Assembly: GCF_017916325.1 (NCBI RefSeq)
Contig: NC_090142.1
Location: forward strand, 69,501-133,500
Direction: 5' to 3'
Source of the DNA: Leishmania martiniquensis
Lineage: Eukaryota > Euglenozoa > Kinetoplastea > Trypanosomatida > Trypanosomatidae
Length of the DNA stretch: 64,000 nucleotides
Part shown: positions 19,094-27,538 of the stretch, piece by piece
Position numbering within the stretch: the first letter of the stretch is position 1
Layout: each line of letters begins with the position of its first letter
The notes under the pieces: generated by a model
What the model was told of the DNA's origin: nothing
Databases searched by the model: none
The model's input: only the letters and a program-made list of their open reading frames with translations
Translations under genes and position numbers: made by a program

Positions 19094-19855
19094 TCAGAGA
19101 TACAAGTTCACCATCAGAGCCATGAGACTCTCGTAGGCGGCACCATGCGTCGCTTCCGGGCCCCTCTCCACACCAGGAACGCGTGGCGCCATATCAGTGC
19201 ACCCGAGACGGGTGTGAAGATCGGCATGGCTGTTGCCCGGCGTGCCCGCGGAGCTCCCCTCCGCCGCTGGTTCGCCGATCAGCTTCCAGGCCGGCCTTCT
19301 CAGCATCTCAGAGACGGTGAGATGAGAGCTCTCGAGGGCTTTCGCCTCCACCTCCGCCTCCGCTGTGGAGGAGTAGCGACGCTCGGCCACACAGCAGAAG
19401 CCGCGGCAATACTGAAAGGAGACGGCAATGCCCAACAGCGCTGCCGTCCCTCCTCTGTCGCTTCCTTCAGCGGCGCCGCCACATGCGTCCGGTGCCGCCC
19501 CAATGTGAAGAAACAACGCCGTCGCCACAGTAGAAGTGTCGAAAGAACTGACGGGCGAGCACAGCTCGGCCTCCTCCGCTCCGCTCACCGTTGGTGTAGC
19601 GAGGCGTGAGCCACGCTGCACCGATGGCGGCGACGACGGTGAAAGCGGCTGAATACACGCGAGAGTGACGTCGCTGTGTGAGAAGCGGGACCCGTAGAGA
19701 CTGAAGCAGTCGAGCAGGTGGCCACGCAGCTCCTCGGCCGCCGTAAGGCGGCAGCACGACTCCATGTCATCACTGCGCACACACTGCCTCACGTCGGCGT
19801 CTACGGACTCGGGTGACATGTGCGCTTCATCTGCTGAAGGCGAGATGGGCAACAT
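19094..19855 (-). CDS. Small protein of unknown function (253 aa)
   Basis: I do not recognise this gene. The frame is open from 19963 but has no ATG before 19855, which is the first ATG after a pyrimidine-rich stretch with several AGs (about 19925-20015). The protein is Ser/Ala-rich, with three somewhat ordered blocks. One includes LRGHLLDCFSLYG, one includes VATALFLHIGA followed by LLGIAVSFQYCRGFCCVAERRY, and the C-terminus ends in an aliphatic stretch ESLMALMVNLYL. The middle block reads like a short beta-hairpin core. There is no signal peptide or zinc motif. Its position between two clear genes and its uninterrupted length support it, but composition alone cannot prove coding. Confidence 0.55.
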   Translation of the reverse strand: MLPISPSADEAHMSPESVDADVRQCVRSDDMESCCRLTAAEELRGHLLDCFSLYGSRFSHSDVTLACIQPLSPSSPPSVQRGSRLATPTVSGAEEAELCSPVSSFDTSTVATALFLHIGAAPDACGGAAEGSDRGGTAALLGIAVSFQYCRGFCCVAERRYSSTAEAEVEAKALESSHLTVSEMLRRPAWKLIGEPAAEGSSAGTPGNSHADLHTRLGCTDMAPRVPGVERGPEATHGAAYESLMALMVNLYL

Positions 19856-20798
19856 CTTCCTGAGGAAGTCGATGGCAGAATACAGAGCTGCTGTTATGTG
19901 GGCGCGCAAACGGGCACTGAGAAGGGAAAGGGAGCGGCAGATGTCTGATGGTGCATGCCTGTCCTAAAGAGCACCCGCAGTGGGAGAAGAAGTGCTTCCA
20001 GGAAAGTAAAGAGGAAAGAATATGCCATGGCGACATCAGCGGCACATTCGCGCACACGCGAGCTTCGAACGTTCACATGCGGCCACACCCTTTCATCGTA
20101 CGCAGAGGTGTGCGCATTTCCCAAGCCTCCCTCCGCGTGCGCGCGTGTGTGTGCGTGTGGAAGAGAGAGAGAGAAGGCGGCAGAGGGGGGAAGGGAAGGG
20201 AGGGGGCGTGGAGGGGACATGCTCAACCAGCGCGCGCGAGCAAGCGAAGTCTGTCGGTGCCGCTGCTGCCCTCGTGATTCTGCTGACCGTCGAAAAATGC
20301 TTTGAGTGGGTGAAGAGCTTCTTATGTATAAACGCCTGAACGACAAAGAGGCGTACCGCCGCGCCTCACACAGCCGCCGTCGCTGCCCCTTTACACGGCG
20401 CCGCTCCCACCCCCTCCGTTTCACTGACGCCTGTGTGTGGGGGGGGGGGGGGGAGAGGCAGAAAGAAAAGTGGTGAGCGAATGCGACGCTTCCTTCCGCG
20501 AGGCACAGCACAGGCCGCGAAGCGGATGAGAGCGCACCTGCACACAGCACCACCACAGCCGTGGGCGCCACATTCACGCCCATCTCCCGTGCAGTCACAG
20601 CAAGCAGCATCCTTCGCCTTAGTAAGCCTTTCCTCGAACTCGCCCTCATTAACGAAAGGGGGGAGAGGGGAGGGGAGCGCCGAGGACGGCTAATCGTGCG
20701 TGCGCCACACTGCCAACAGCCGCGTCGGCAACCGCGCATCCGGCACTTACACACACCTCATCTTGCACCATCACTGCTCTTCACGACTGCCGGAGCTC
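19856..20798. other. Intergenic region, no gene supported
   Basis: This gap contains purine tracts on the + strand (20165-20205) and a long G run. A minus frame covering 19894-20754 includes one hydrophobic stretch, but that stretch is simply the translation of a T-rich pyrimidine tract, so it is not called. Confidence 0.55.
20439..20453. repeat. Poly-G run (15 G)
   Basis: A homopolymer of G on the + strand, equal to poly-C in the transcript sense, in the presumed 3' UTR of the acyl-CoA-dehydrogenase-like gene. Length is likely variable. Confidence 0.9.
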
Positions 20799-22682
20799 CT
20801 ACGCGGTCGCCGTCTTTTTCGTCGACGACGCCTTCGCATTCCGCGGCGGCGCGTTCATCAGCTCCACCGGGTGCGTCGAGTAGTGGTCGAGGCTCTGGCC
20901 CTTCTTAATAACATCCGCCGCTGCGCGCGACATCGTGTAGTCGTCCATGATGCGCTGCCGGCGCATCGCCGAGGCGCTGCCAAACGCCTGCGCCAGAAGC
21001 CACTCCCGGTGGCCGCGGCCTTCCTCATCCGCGTTCAACGCCGCGGTGCAGCGGTAGATGACGGCGAGGTTAGCCAGCACCTCGGAGATGTACTGCGCCA
21101 CACAGATGACAAACGTCGGCTCCAACTTGCCCTTTTCGCTCGCCAGAACGCCCAGAAGCTTGGAGGTGTCGCGCTCGAGCGTTTTCGACATGCCCGCCAG
21201 GTTCACATGCGGTGCTGCGAGGCGCACACCACCATAGCCGTGCCCAGAGGTCAGCCCCATCAAGCTTTGAAGCATGCTCGCGACGCCTGTGCCAGAGCTG
21301 CTGGCCCCTTTGCCGAAGGAGTGGCCGTGCGACAGCAGTGGGTGCAAAAGAGCCATCGACTGCTCCTCCATAGAGCCGTTTGAAGACACGAGGAGGTACT
21401 TTGAGGAGTTGAGGAGCTCCGCAAGGTACGGGTAGTCAATGATCTTGGCCGGGTTGCTGCGGTGGGCTACCGCCGCGACGAGCGGTGTATCGCGGACGAC
21501 CTCCCACGCACCGTCCATGCCGTCCATCAGCGCGCGCTCTGCATAAATTTTCAGCATCATAGACTCGATCAGGGGAATCTCCAGCCGCTCCGTGAAGCTG
21601 CTCATAAGCTCGGCAGTCTCGTCCCCATCGGCCGCCTCCGGATCGCCCACGACGTAGCCAGTCAGGCAGTCGATGCCGTAGCGGAAGCAGGCGAGCTGCG
21701 CCAGTCGCATCTGCACCGCCGGGTTTCGGAGCAAAAGTGCATCGTAGCGCGTAGTGTTTGTGGCGTGCAGCGCGCAAACATCCCCCAACTTGCGCAGGAT
21801 AGCGCTGTACGCCGTGGCGGTCAGCACATGTTGGTAGCTCGCCACCTGCTCGGCGGACAGCGACTCGCATTGGACAGCGTCGGCGTTGGCGAGGTGCACG
21901 TGCAGCACGCCGTTCACCAGCCTTTTCGTCACTACGCCAGACTGCTCGAGCGGCACAGACGCCGTCACGTACTTCGGCGTGGCCTCCTCGCCGCCCTCGA
22001 GTCGGAGGACAACACGAATAGAGGTGGGCAGCGCATGAGCGGCGGCAGTGGCAGAGGAGGAGCTATGCTGGCGGTGCTCCCCACCCTCCCCACTGGGCAC
22101 CGCTGTCTTCGCAGTGTGCACACCGCCACGGCCGACCACAGTGGCCGTGCCGCTCGCCTTCAGCTTCACCGGCGTACCAGCGTCTGCGCCCGTCACCACG
22201 GCGCTCGCCGCTGTCAAAGACGAAGACGACCACTCCTCACCGCCGCCGTGCACCTCCTTCAGCCACGCCACAGGGCTCTCATTGATGGCAAGCTCACGAA
22301 CCGCGTTGCTGCGCTTATGAAAGGCCTTTAGGGCCCTCTTCTTCGCTTCGCAGCTCCGCACGCACTGGCCTTCCGCCTCCAATGACGTGGCAGCGGCAGC
22401 GGTAACCGCAGCGGCCCCTGTGTTCGCGGCATCCGGCGCAGACGCGGCGCCAGCTGCTTTCTCAGAGTGCTTCACGCTGCTCTCTGACTCTTCACCACTG
22501 CTCGCGCTGCCGGCCGCTGGCGCCGATCCCGGAGCTGCTGCGGCTGCCGCTGCGGCGCTGATCTCACGATCGAGCTGTATCGAGAAGAAGTTCAGCATCT
22601 GCATGTCGGCCAGGCGGCCCCTGCGCACCAGGAGCTCGACGATGTCCTGTCGGGCGCGCAGAATACGAACGAAGCGCATCAT
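20799..22682 (-). CDS. Divergent acyl-CoA-dehydrogenase-like protein, probably inactive
   Basis: The 627-residue protein resembles the C-terminal half of VLCAD/ACAD9-type acyl-CoA dehydrogenases. The block around residue 305 (HATNTTRYDALLLRNPAVQM, then LAQLACFRYGIDCLTGYVVG) matches the family pattern of a basic/aromatic helix, Pro-Ala-Val-Gln and a Leu-Ala helix. About 70 residues later IESMMLKIYAERALMDGMDG matches the conserved IEA-K-YASEAA helix. The late helices (VAQYISEVLANLAVIYRCTAAL) also fit. The N-terminal dehydrogenase domain and FAD-contacting WIT-type motif are not seen; residues 40-240 are largely Ala/Ser-rich low complexity. Where active enzymes have EGTNE, this protein reads NGSMEE (about residue 432). 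It is therefore likely a non-enzymatic homologue. The open frame starts at a TTG (22757); the first ATG is 22682, with a second Met directly after. Family membership is moderately sure and its role unknown. Confidence 0.6.
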   Translation of the reverse strand: MMRFVRILRARQDIVELLVRRGRLADMQMLNFFSIQLDREISAAAAAAAAPGSAPAAGSASSGEESESSVKHSEKAAGAASAPDAANTGAAAVTAAAATSLEAEGQCVRSCEAKKRALKAFHKRSNAVRELAINESPVAWLKEVHGGGEEWSSSSLTAASAVVTGADAGTPVKLKASGTATVVGRGGVHTAKTAVPSGEGGEHRQHSSSSATAAAHALPTSIRVVLRLEGGEEATPKYVTASVPLEQSGVVTKRLVNGVLHVHLANADAVQCESLSAEQVASYQHVLTATAYSAILRKLGDVCALHATNTTRYDALLLRNPAVQMRLAQLACFRYGIDCLTGYVVGDPEAADGDETAELMSSFTERLEIPLIESMMLKIYAERALMDGMDGAWEVVRDTPLVAAVAHRSNPAKIIDYPYLAELLNSSKYLLVSSNGSMEEQSMALLHPLLSHGHSFGKGASSSGTGVASMLQSLMGLTSGHGYGGVRLAAPHVNLAGMSKTLERDTSKLLGVLASEKGKLEPTFVICVAQYISEVLANLAVIYRCTAALNADEEGRGHREWLLAQAFGSASAMRRQRIMDDYTMSRAAADVIKKGQSLDHYSTHPVELMNAPPRNAKASSTKKTATA

Positions 22683-23335
22683 GTCGGTATCCGCGATAGG
22701 CGCGGGTGTCTGTGCCGGGTGTACGCCAAGAGGAGCAGGAGACTGAAGACTCCGCAAAGTGTGTCGCGGCTTCGTTGACCTCGGGAGTCGGGGTGTGGGC
22801 GTGGGCTGATGGAGGTGCTCGGGGCGCGAAAGAAATTAGAAATGCTCTCCTCCCCAATTCACAGGGCACCAACGTCTGAACGTGTTACGTGCGGCGACGA
22901 AGACGGCAACAGCTCTTCTCTCTCAGCCCAGAAGGAGGAGGAGGGATGTGTCGATGCGCGGGCACGAGCAGGTATGTGCGGCAATCCGCCGTTACGGAGG
23001 AGCGAGCACGACACGCGCCAGCGGGAGGGGGGGGAGACAGACAGAGAGAGGGTGACAGCGATCAGTCAAGGACAGCGGCGGCACGGTTAGGCCGGCACAC
23101 ACTAGAAGCTCCCGCCTAGCGGAGGATGCGGGAAGAGGGAGGGAAAAAAGGGGGGTGGGGCGAAAGGAGGAGATGAGATGACCCGTCAACACCTCTTCGC
23201 CAGCACCGCTGATGCATTCGAGGAGTGCGTCCAGACAATTTTTTTTTCACGATCGCGCGAGATGTCTCGGGCAGGAAGAAGCAACGGCATTCAATAGAAA
23301 CTGCGGGGCAAGCACACAGCCACGCACGCGCGTGC
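22683..23335. other. Intergenic region, no gene supported
   Basis: Purine-rich + strand tracts at about 22930-22946, 23018-23051 and 23128-23172 read as pyrimidine tracts in the transcript. No ATG lies on the minus strand between 22920 and the downstream start at 22682. The region should contain the 3' UTR of the Dre2 gene and the 5' UTR of the acyl-CoA-dehydrogenase-like gene. Confidence 0.6.
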
Positions 23336-23698
23336 TCAGACGTCATCCGTGAGGCTGAGCTTGACTTTGCCATCCCCTCTGTCATCAAAGGCCGGCTGAC
23401 CGAGGAAAGGACAGTTGGCGCAGCGAAAAGCGTCGCCCTTGGAGCAGTTGCCACATCCACCTGGCGGCATCTCTATGCCCTCCGGGGGCAGCTTTCCCTC
23501 GGCATCCAGCTTACGCTCCAGCTCAGCGCGGCCGCAAACGCAGTTCTTGCAGGCACGACGGCGTGTCGTGCAGTCCTCACCCTTGGTCGCCCGCTTCACG
23601 ACGCGGTCCTCCTCCGTGAGAAGAGCGTCCTCGTCAGCGACGGGCTGACGCGTCTTGAGGCTAAACGCCTGCGTGGTGACGGGGGTGGTGGTGGGCAT
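23336..23698 (-). CDS. DRE2: Short Dre2/anamorsin (CIAPIN1 domain) Fe-S assembly protein
   Basis: The 120-residue protein is essentially the C-terminal CIAPIN1 domain of Dre2/anamorsin. That protein takes electrons from the diflavin reductase Tah18 in the cytosolic iron-sulfur assembly pathway. All eight cluster cysteines are present: Cys43, Cys50, Cys53 and Cys55 for the [2Fe-2S] site, and Cys82, Cys85, Cys93 and Cys96 in the diagnostic [20 protein letters not shown] stretch. The N-terminal methyltransferase-like domain of the roughly 310-residue human protein is absent. Only a short linker (1-42) precedes the cluster domain. The open frame continues upstream to 23788 but that codon is GTG. 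The only ATG after a candidate splice acceptor at 23818 is 23698, so the short form is not an artefact of start choice. Confidence 0.92.
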   Translation of the reverse strand: MPTTTPVTTQAFSLKTRQPVADEDALLTEEDRVVKRATKGEDCTTRRRACKNCVCGRAELERKLDAEGKLPPEGIEMPPGGCGNCSKGDAFRCANCPFLGQPAFDDRGDGKVKLSLTDDV

Positions 23699-24482
23699 TC
23701 GCGCGATGTGAAATGGTTCGCCTCTGCCGGTTCGGCTGGGTACTCTTCTCGCCTCTTTCGAAGGCTCGATCGGCAGAGGTAAGCGCACGTCGGGGCCGGC
23801 CCCGTTTTTTTCCGTCGCTGAGTGAATGGGATGTGTGTGTGTGTTGGGGGGGGGGGGGAGGGGGGTCAGGAGGGGATGTCACAGCGGCCGCAGAGGAAGG
23901 GCAGGGCGGAGAGCTGTGATGAAGCCGTTTGCGCAGCAGTGAGCCAAACACGCGCAGCACGCGTGCCAGTGGTATATCAGCGCCCCAAGCCAACGAGCGC
24001 GCGCGCATAAAGGTTGTATAATGGTGAAGAGACGGATGAAGGCAGCAGCGGCACGAAGACGATGGGAGGCGGAGAGTAGACATGCCGCTCATGGCGAGCG
24101 TCATCGAAGGTGTCGGTGATGGTTCACCTGAAGGGAAGGAGGGGTAGGCTGTCTATGCGTGCCGAAGTGACACCCCACACGCTGAGCTCGGTCGAGTGAG
24201 CAGAGAAAGAGAGAGAGGTCCGCCCGCCCAAACGTGCATGCGCCTTTGCAGAGGAGGTCTCCACCTTGCCTCGGCCTCCCACACACACACACACACTCTC
24301 CGAAGCCTTCGCACCTCCGCCACCTCTCACAAGAGCGCGGGCGCCTGCCGTCAAAGCTCTCGTGTCTGGCCTGCGTAAGAGAGCCGCTGTGTTTGTGTTT
24401 TATATGTGATGTGTCCTCCATAGAGTCCATTTGCATGTGCACGCCCAAGACGAGAGAGAGAGGAGAGGGGGGCCTGTGCCGC
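23699..24482. other. Intergenic region, no gene supported
   Basis: This gap contains a GT run joined to a long interrupted G run (23832-23864), a short AC run at about 24282-24296, and the candidate Dre2 splice site. Frames on both strands are repeat-derived. Confidence 0.6.
23818..23864 (-). promoter_or_regulatory. Candidate trans-splice acceptor and poly-C tract for DRE2
   Basis: On the minus strand a C-rich tract (complement of 23846-23864) and an AC repeat are followed by ACTCAG at 23818. No ATG intervenes before the DRE2 start at 23698, giving a 5' UTR near 120 nt. Confidence 0.45.
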
Positions 24483-26297
24483 CTAATCCGCTTGCATAAC
24501 GCGCGACAGCGCGTCCTCTTCGCGCACAATACGCATGTGCGACTCGCGGCCAAAGCTTATGTTAGCGGCGAGGTTGAGAGCTGACTCCCCCGCACCTTCA
24601 GTGAAATGATATGGGCACGTGGCCACGCTGCTACGCTCGTAGTACCACTGCAGCTGATAGTCACGCCCATCCACACCCTTTGCAGTGTCGCCAGCCCGCA
24701 GCACAACCGGCGGCACCGCTGGATCGACGCGGTACACGGCGTCCACCCGCTGCTTCGTCTGCCGACGGCCACCCTCCTCGGTATCGGTAGTGGCAGTGCG
24801 GTCATGCAAGCTGCTCATACTTGTCATGCGGTCCTCATGCTCCCACGACGGCTTTAGTCGTGCACTGCCAGAGCGCAGCCGCACCTCTGCAGCGGCGATT
24901 ACCTCGCTGTTTTCCACGACGGAGGTGTCGGGCAGCAGCGGGCGATCACGAGTGGTGAGAGGCTGCTTGGCACGTGCGTCGAGTCGGCCGTAGGCGAAGT
25001 CGTACACGTGCAAGCTGCCACTGCGGCGATCGTCTGTCACGTCACCCTCAGTCGGCGGCGGAGGCGGCGTTGCTGTGTCTCTTCCAGTTCTATTGGCGCT
25101 GCTGGAGGTGTGCGGCGCTTCGCTCACGGCATTCCCCCGTCGAATCGCCCCATTGGAGGGAGGCGGCGCCGGGGCGGTGGGCTCGCGCTCCAGCGGCACC
25201 CACCGCCACCGTCGCTCCACCACCCCGAGCTCCTGGTACAGCTCCACAATCAGCTCACTGCACGACACCTCCCCCGTGATGAGCTGGCGCAGCGGGTGCG
25301 TCTGGGTGTGAAGTCGAGGCCAAAGAAAGGCCAACGGGTACAGTAGACTGGAGTCCATGCGCCGCCCCTCACTATCCTCGCAGAAGCGCACCAGCCGCCT
25401 CTGCCGCTCCGGCGTGTGGTCGTAGTTGCGCAGCCGGCGAACGGCAAAGTAGTGATAGGCCGGCTCACCAGACGGTGTCGTCGATAGCAGCCTCCGCGAC
25501 GCCTCGACCACCTGCACCGTGTCGTGCGTAACGTTCCCCTTCACGTCCACCACGTCGAAGCCCTTATTGTCCATCGCCTCGAGAAGGACGGCGCCGCGGC
25601 GGGTCACAGGGCGGCTGTGCAGCGCCGCTTCCTCCGCACGAAGCTGCTCGCGCACCGAGCGAGCCGGGGACGCGGGCACGCGGCGGTCACGTGCCGGTGC
25701 CGCCGCCTCAGCGCCTTCCTCGAAGACTTCACTGAGGCTGTGCACCCGGTATGGAGGGGTCGATAGAATCGCCGCCATCGAGGGAGATTCCGCTCTTCTC
25801 GCCTCGGTGAGCCCTGCCACCGCCGGCACGCCGGTCTCGCCCTCGTCGTCGCTGACGTAATCGATTACCGCAGGCGCGACGACCACCGCGACGTGAGAGT
25901 AGCGGAGCGCCGCCGGCGTCATGAGGGATAAGATGAACTGCAACGTCGTGATGCACCAACTCACCGGCCCGGCGCCGCGCATGAGGACGATGTCGCCGGG
26001 TCGAAGTGTCGGCTCCACATCCTTCCAATCCTCCAGCGTGTAGTCCCTGCCGGGTGCGAAGAGTGCGTCGACAGTGGGCTGATGAAGGGTACGCACCACC
26101 AGACAGACGGCCACGTACACGCCTGCACCAGCGGCCCCGTAGCCGATCAGCGTTGCCAGCTTCGCGAGGGGCCTGCGGCGGCGGAAGCTGTCCACCCGCC
26201 GGCGCCAGAAGAAACTGGATGCCTCCCTGTACACTGGCGAGCCGACGCTAGCGGACATGGCGACGTGCTCGCAGAGCCGCCTCGTCACGTGAAGCAT
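24483..26297 (-). CDS. Membrane-anchored permuted NlpC/P60 (YiiX-like) cysteine hydrolase family protein
   Basis: The 604-residue protein carries a hydrophobic segment at about 48-70, then a domain resembling the circularly permuted NlpC/P60 (YaeF/YiiX) family. RPGDIVLMRG at 99-108 and LRYSHVAVVV around His135 form the first conserved part. A candidate polar residue lies near Glu240 (VLLEAMDNKG), and the nucleophile is at Cys346 in SCSELIVELYQELG. This His-before-Cys order is the hallmark of the permuted fold. Members are papain-like thiol hydrolases or acyltransferases acting on amide or ester bonds, often lipid-linked. The substrate here is unknown. Between the catalytic parts are Ser/Arg-rich insertions, and the C-terminal 200 residues are mostly low complexity except the final block. 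The open frame begins at TTG (26450); the first ATG is 26297, with an alternative at 26258. The fold is moderately sure and the activity is inferred. Confidence 0.72.
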   Translation of the reverse strand: MLHVTRRLCEHVAMSASVGSPVYREASSFFWRRRVDSFRRRRPLAKLATLIGYGAAGAGVYVAVCLVVRTLHQPTVDALFAPGRDYTLEDWKDVEPTLRPGDIVLMRGAGPVSWCITTLQFILSLMTPAALRYSHVAVVVAPAVIDYVSDDEGETGVPAVAGLTEARRAESPSMAAILSTPPYRVHSLSEVFEEGAEAAAPARDRRVPASPARSVREQLRAEEAALHSRPVTRRGAVLLEAMDNKGFDVVDVKGNVTHDTVQVVEASRRLLSTTPSGEPAYHYFAVRRLRNYDHTPERQRRLVRFCEDSEGRRMDSSLLYPLAFLWPRLHTQTHPLRQLITGEVSCSELIVELYQELGVVERRWRWVPLEREPTAPAPPPSNGAIRRGNAVSEAPHTSSSANRTGRDTATPPPPPTEGDVTDDRRSGSLHVYDFAYGRLDARAKQPLTTRDRPLLPDTSVVENSEVIAAAEVRLRSGSARLKPSWEHEDRMTSMSSLHDRTATTDTEEGGRRQTKQRVDAVYRVDPAVPPVVLRAGDTAKGVDGRDYQLQWYYERSSVATCPYHFTEGAGESALNLAANISFGRESHMRIVREEDALSRVMQAD

Positions 26298-27538
26298 TAA
26301 CAACGTGCCAACCTCGCTGTACCGTAGTCCGTGTTTATGAGACGGCCACCGCACTGTCCGTGCGTGGCGAGGCTCGACCGGCAGACACACGAGGAGGGAA
26401 GTGTGCGAGTGGAGGAGGAGGAGCGCAGAGCAGCTCCGGCGGAAGACCAACGAACGACGTCAAAGCACCGCGGCGAACAGCCGCCTGAGGCCCTTTCGCA
26501 CTGCAGCACAGCAGCACGAGAAAGGAAGAGAAGCGATAGAAAGCGGCGTTCCCGAAATGGCCCCCACCCACCCCCCGTCAGCGTCCCCCCACAGCGGCAC
26601 CGCGGTGTTCACAGAAGGTGATGAAAGTGTGTGGGGGAGGGGGGAGGGGGCGCATACGCATCAACAACGCACAGAGAGTGGGAGACAGAGAGAGGGGGAG
26701 GGGGCGGTGGAGCAGAGGGACATCAGAGAAAGAAGCGCTGGCGAGACGATGAGCAGCCTTCCCGCACGCACCGTCGGCCTCGGTGAGAAGCACCTGCGCC
26801 ATGTGGAGTAACAACGACTACACCAGACGCCGCCCTGACAAGCGCAGGGCGGCGCATGAAGACGTATCGACAGGCTCTGGGCACGGAGAAAGAGGCCGTG
26901 GGCGCCTCCCCGGCCTGGTCGTCTCCCCTCCTGCCGGGACGGGACGAACGTGTCGCTCCCCGGGGCTGAGATGCGTGCTCTGTGCACGCGCACAGACTGC
27001 CGATGAGGGGGTATTATCCCCTTTACCCTTGTTGGACTGCTGAAGCTCGACGTGCTCACCATCGCTGCGGTCTGTCCGGTCAGGGGAAGCGCGGGGGGAG
27101 CGAAAGCACACACACACACACAGACAGCCTCCATACGCTGCACTGTCGCGGCCCTCCCCCGTCAGTCATTTTCTGCCGTTCGCCGCTTCCCGTGTCTGTT
27201 CGGGCACCTCCTTTAGCGGCTGCTAGTCCCGCGTCGAACGGCAGAGTCCTCTCCCCAGCAGTCGCACACGCGTTGGCGGAGGCCGAAGAAACGCCTCCCT
27301 CTCCTCTGCAGCTCGCTGATTCGCGGCAAGCCGCCCATGCTCACACACGCACACGCACCTTGACCGAGATGGATGCACCACCACAGCCCTTCTCGTCACC
27401 ACGCACAGGCCCGTACGCTGCGAAGGAAGAGAGCAGCACGAGATGTTGCCCTACACCCTCACGCACACCAACACATATGCACTTGTGTGTGTGTGTGTGT
27501 GCACAGGTCAGCCCCTAATTCCCGCGCGTGGGTATACT
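26298..27538. other. Intergenic region, no gene supported
   Basis: This gap between the MAPKK-like kinase and the YiiX-like gene contains a CA run near 27106-27122 and a GT run at 27484-27502. A purine-rich tract near 26408-26434 could precede the splice acceptor of the YiiX-like gene. No coding frame is convincing. Confidence 0.6.
27484..27502. repeat. (GT)n microsatellite
   Basis: About nine GT units lie some 40 bases beyond the stop codon of the MAPKK-like kinase, in its presumed 3' UTR. Confidence 0.9.

Noticed and set aside
19894..20754. 286-codon minus frame with a hydrophobic segment upstream of the small unknown protein
   Set aside because: The hydrophobic segment is the translation of a T-rich pyrimidine tract preceding a splice site, and the rest crosses a poly-G run and purine tracts.
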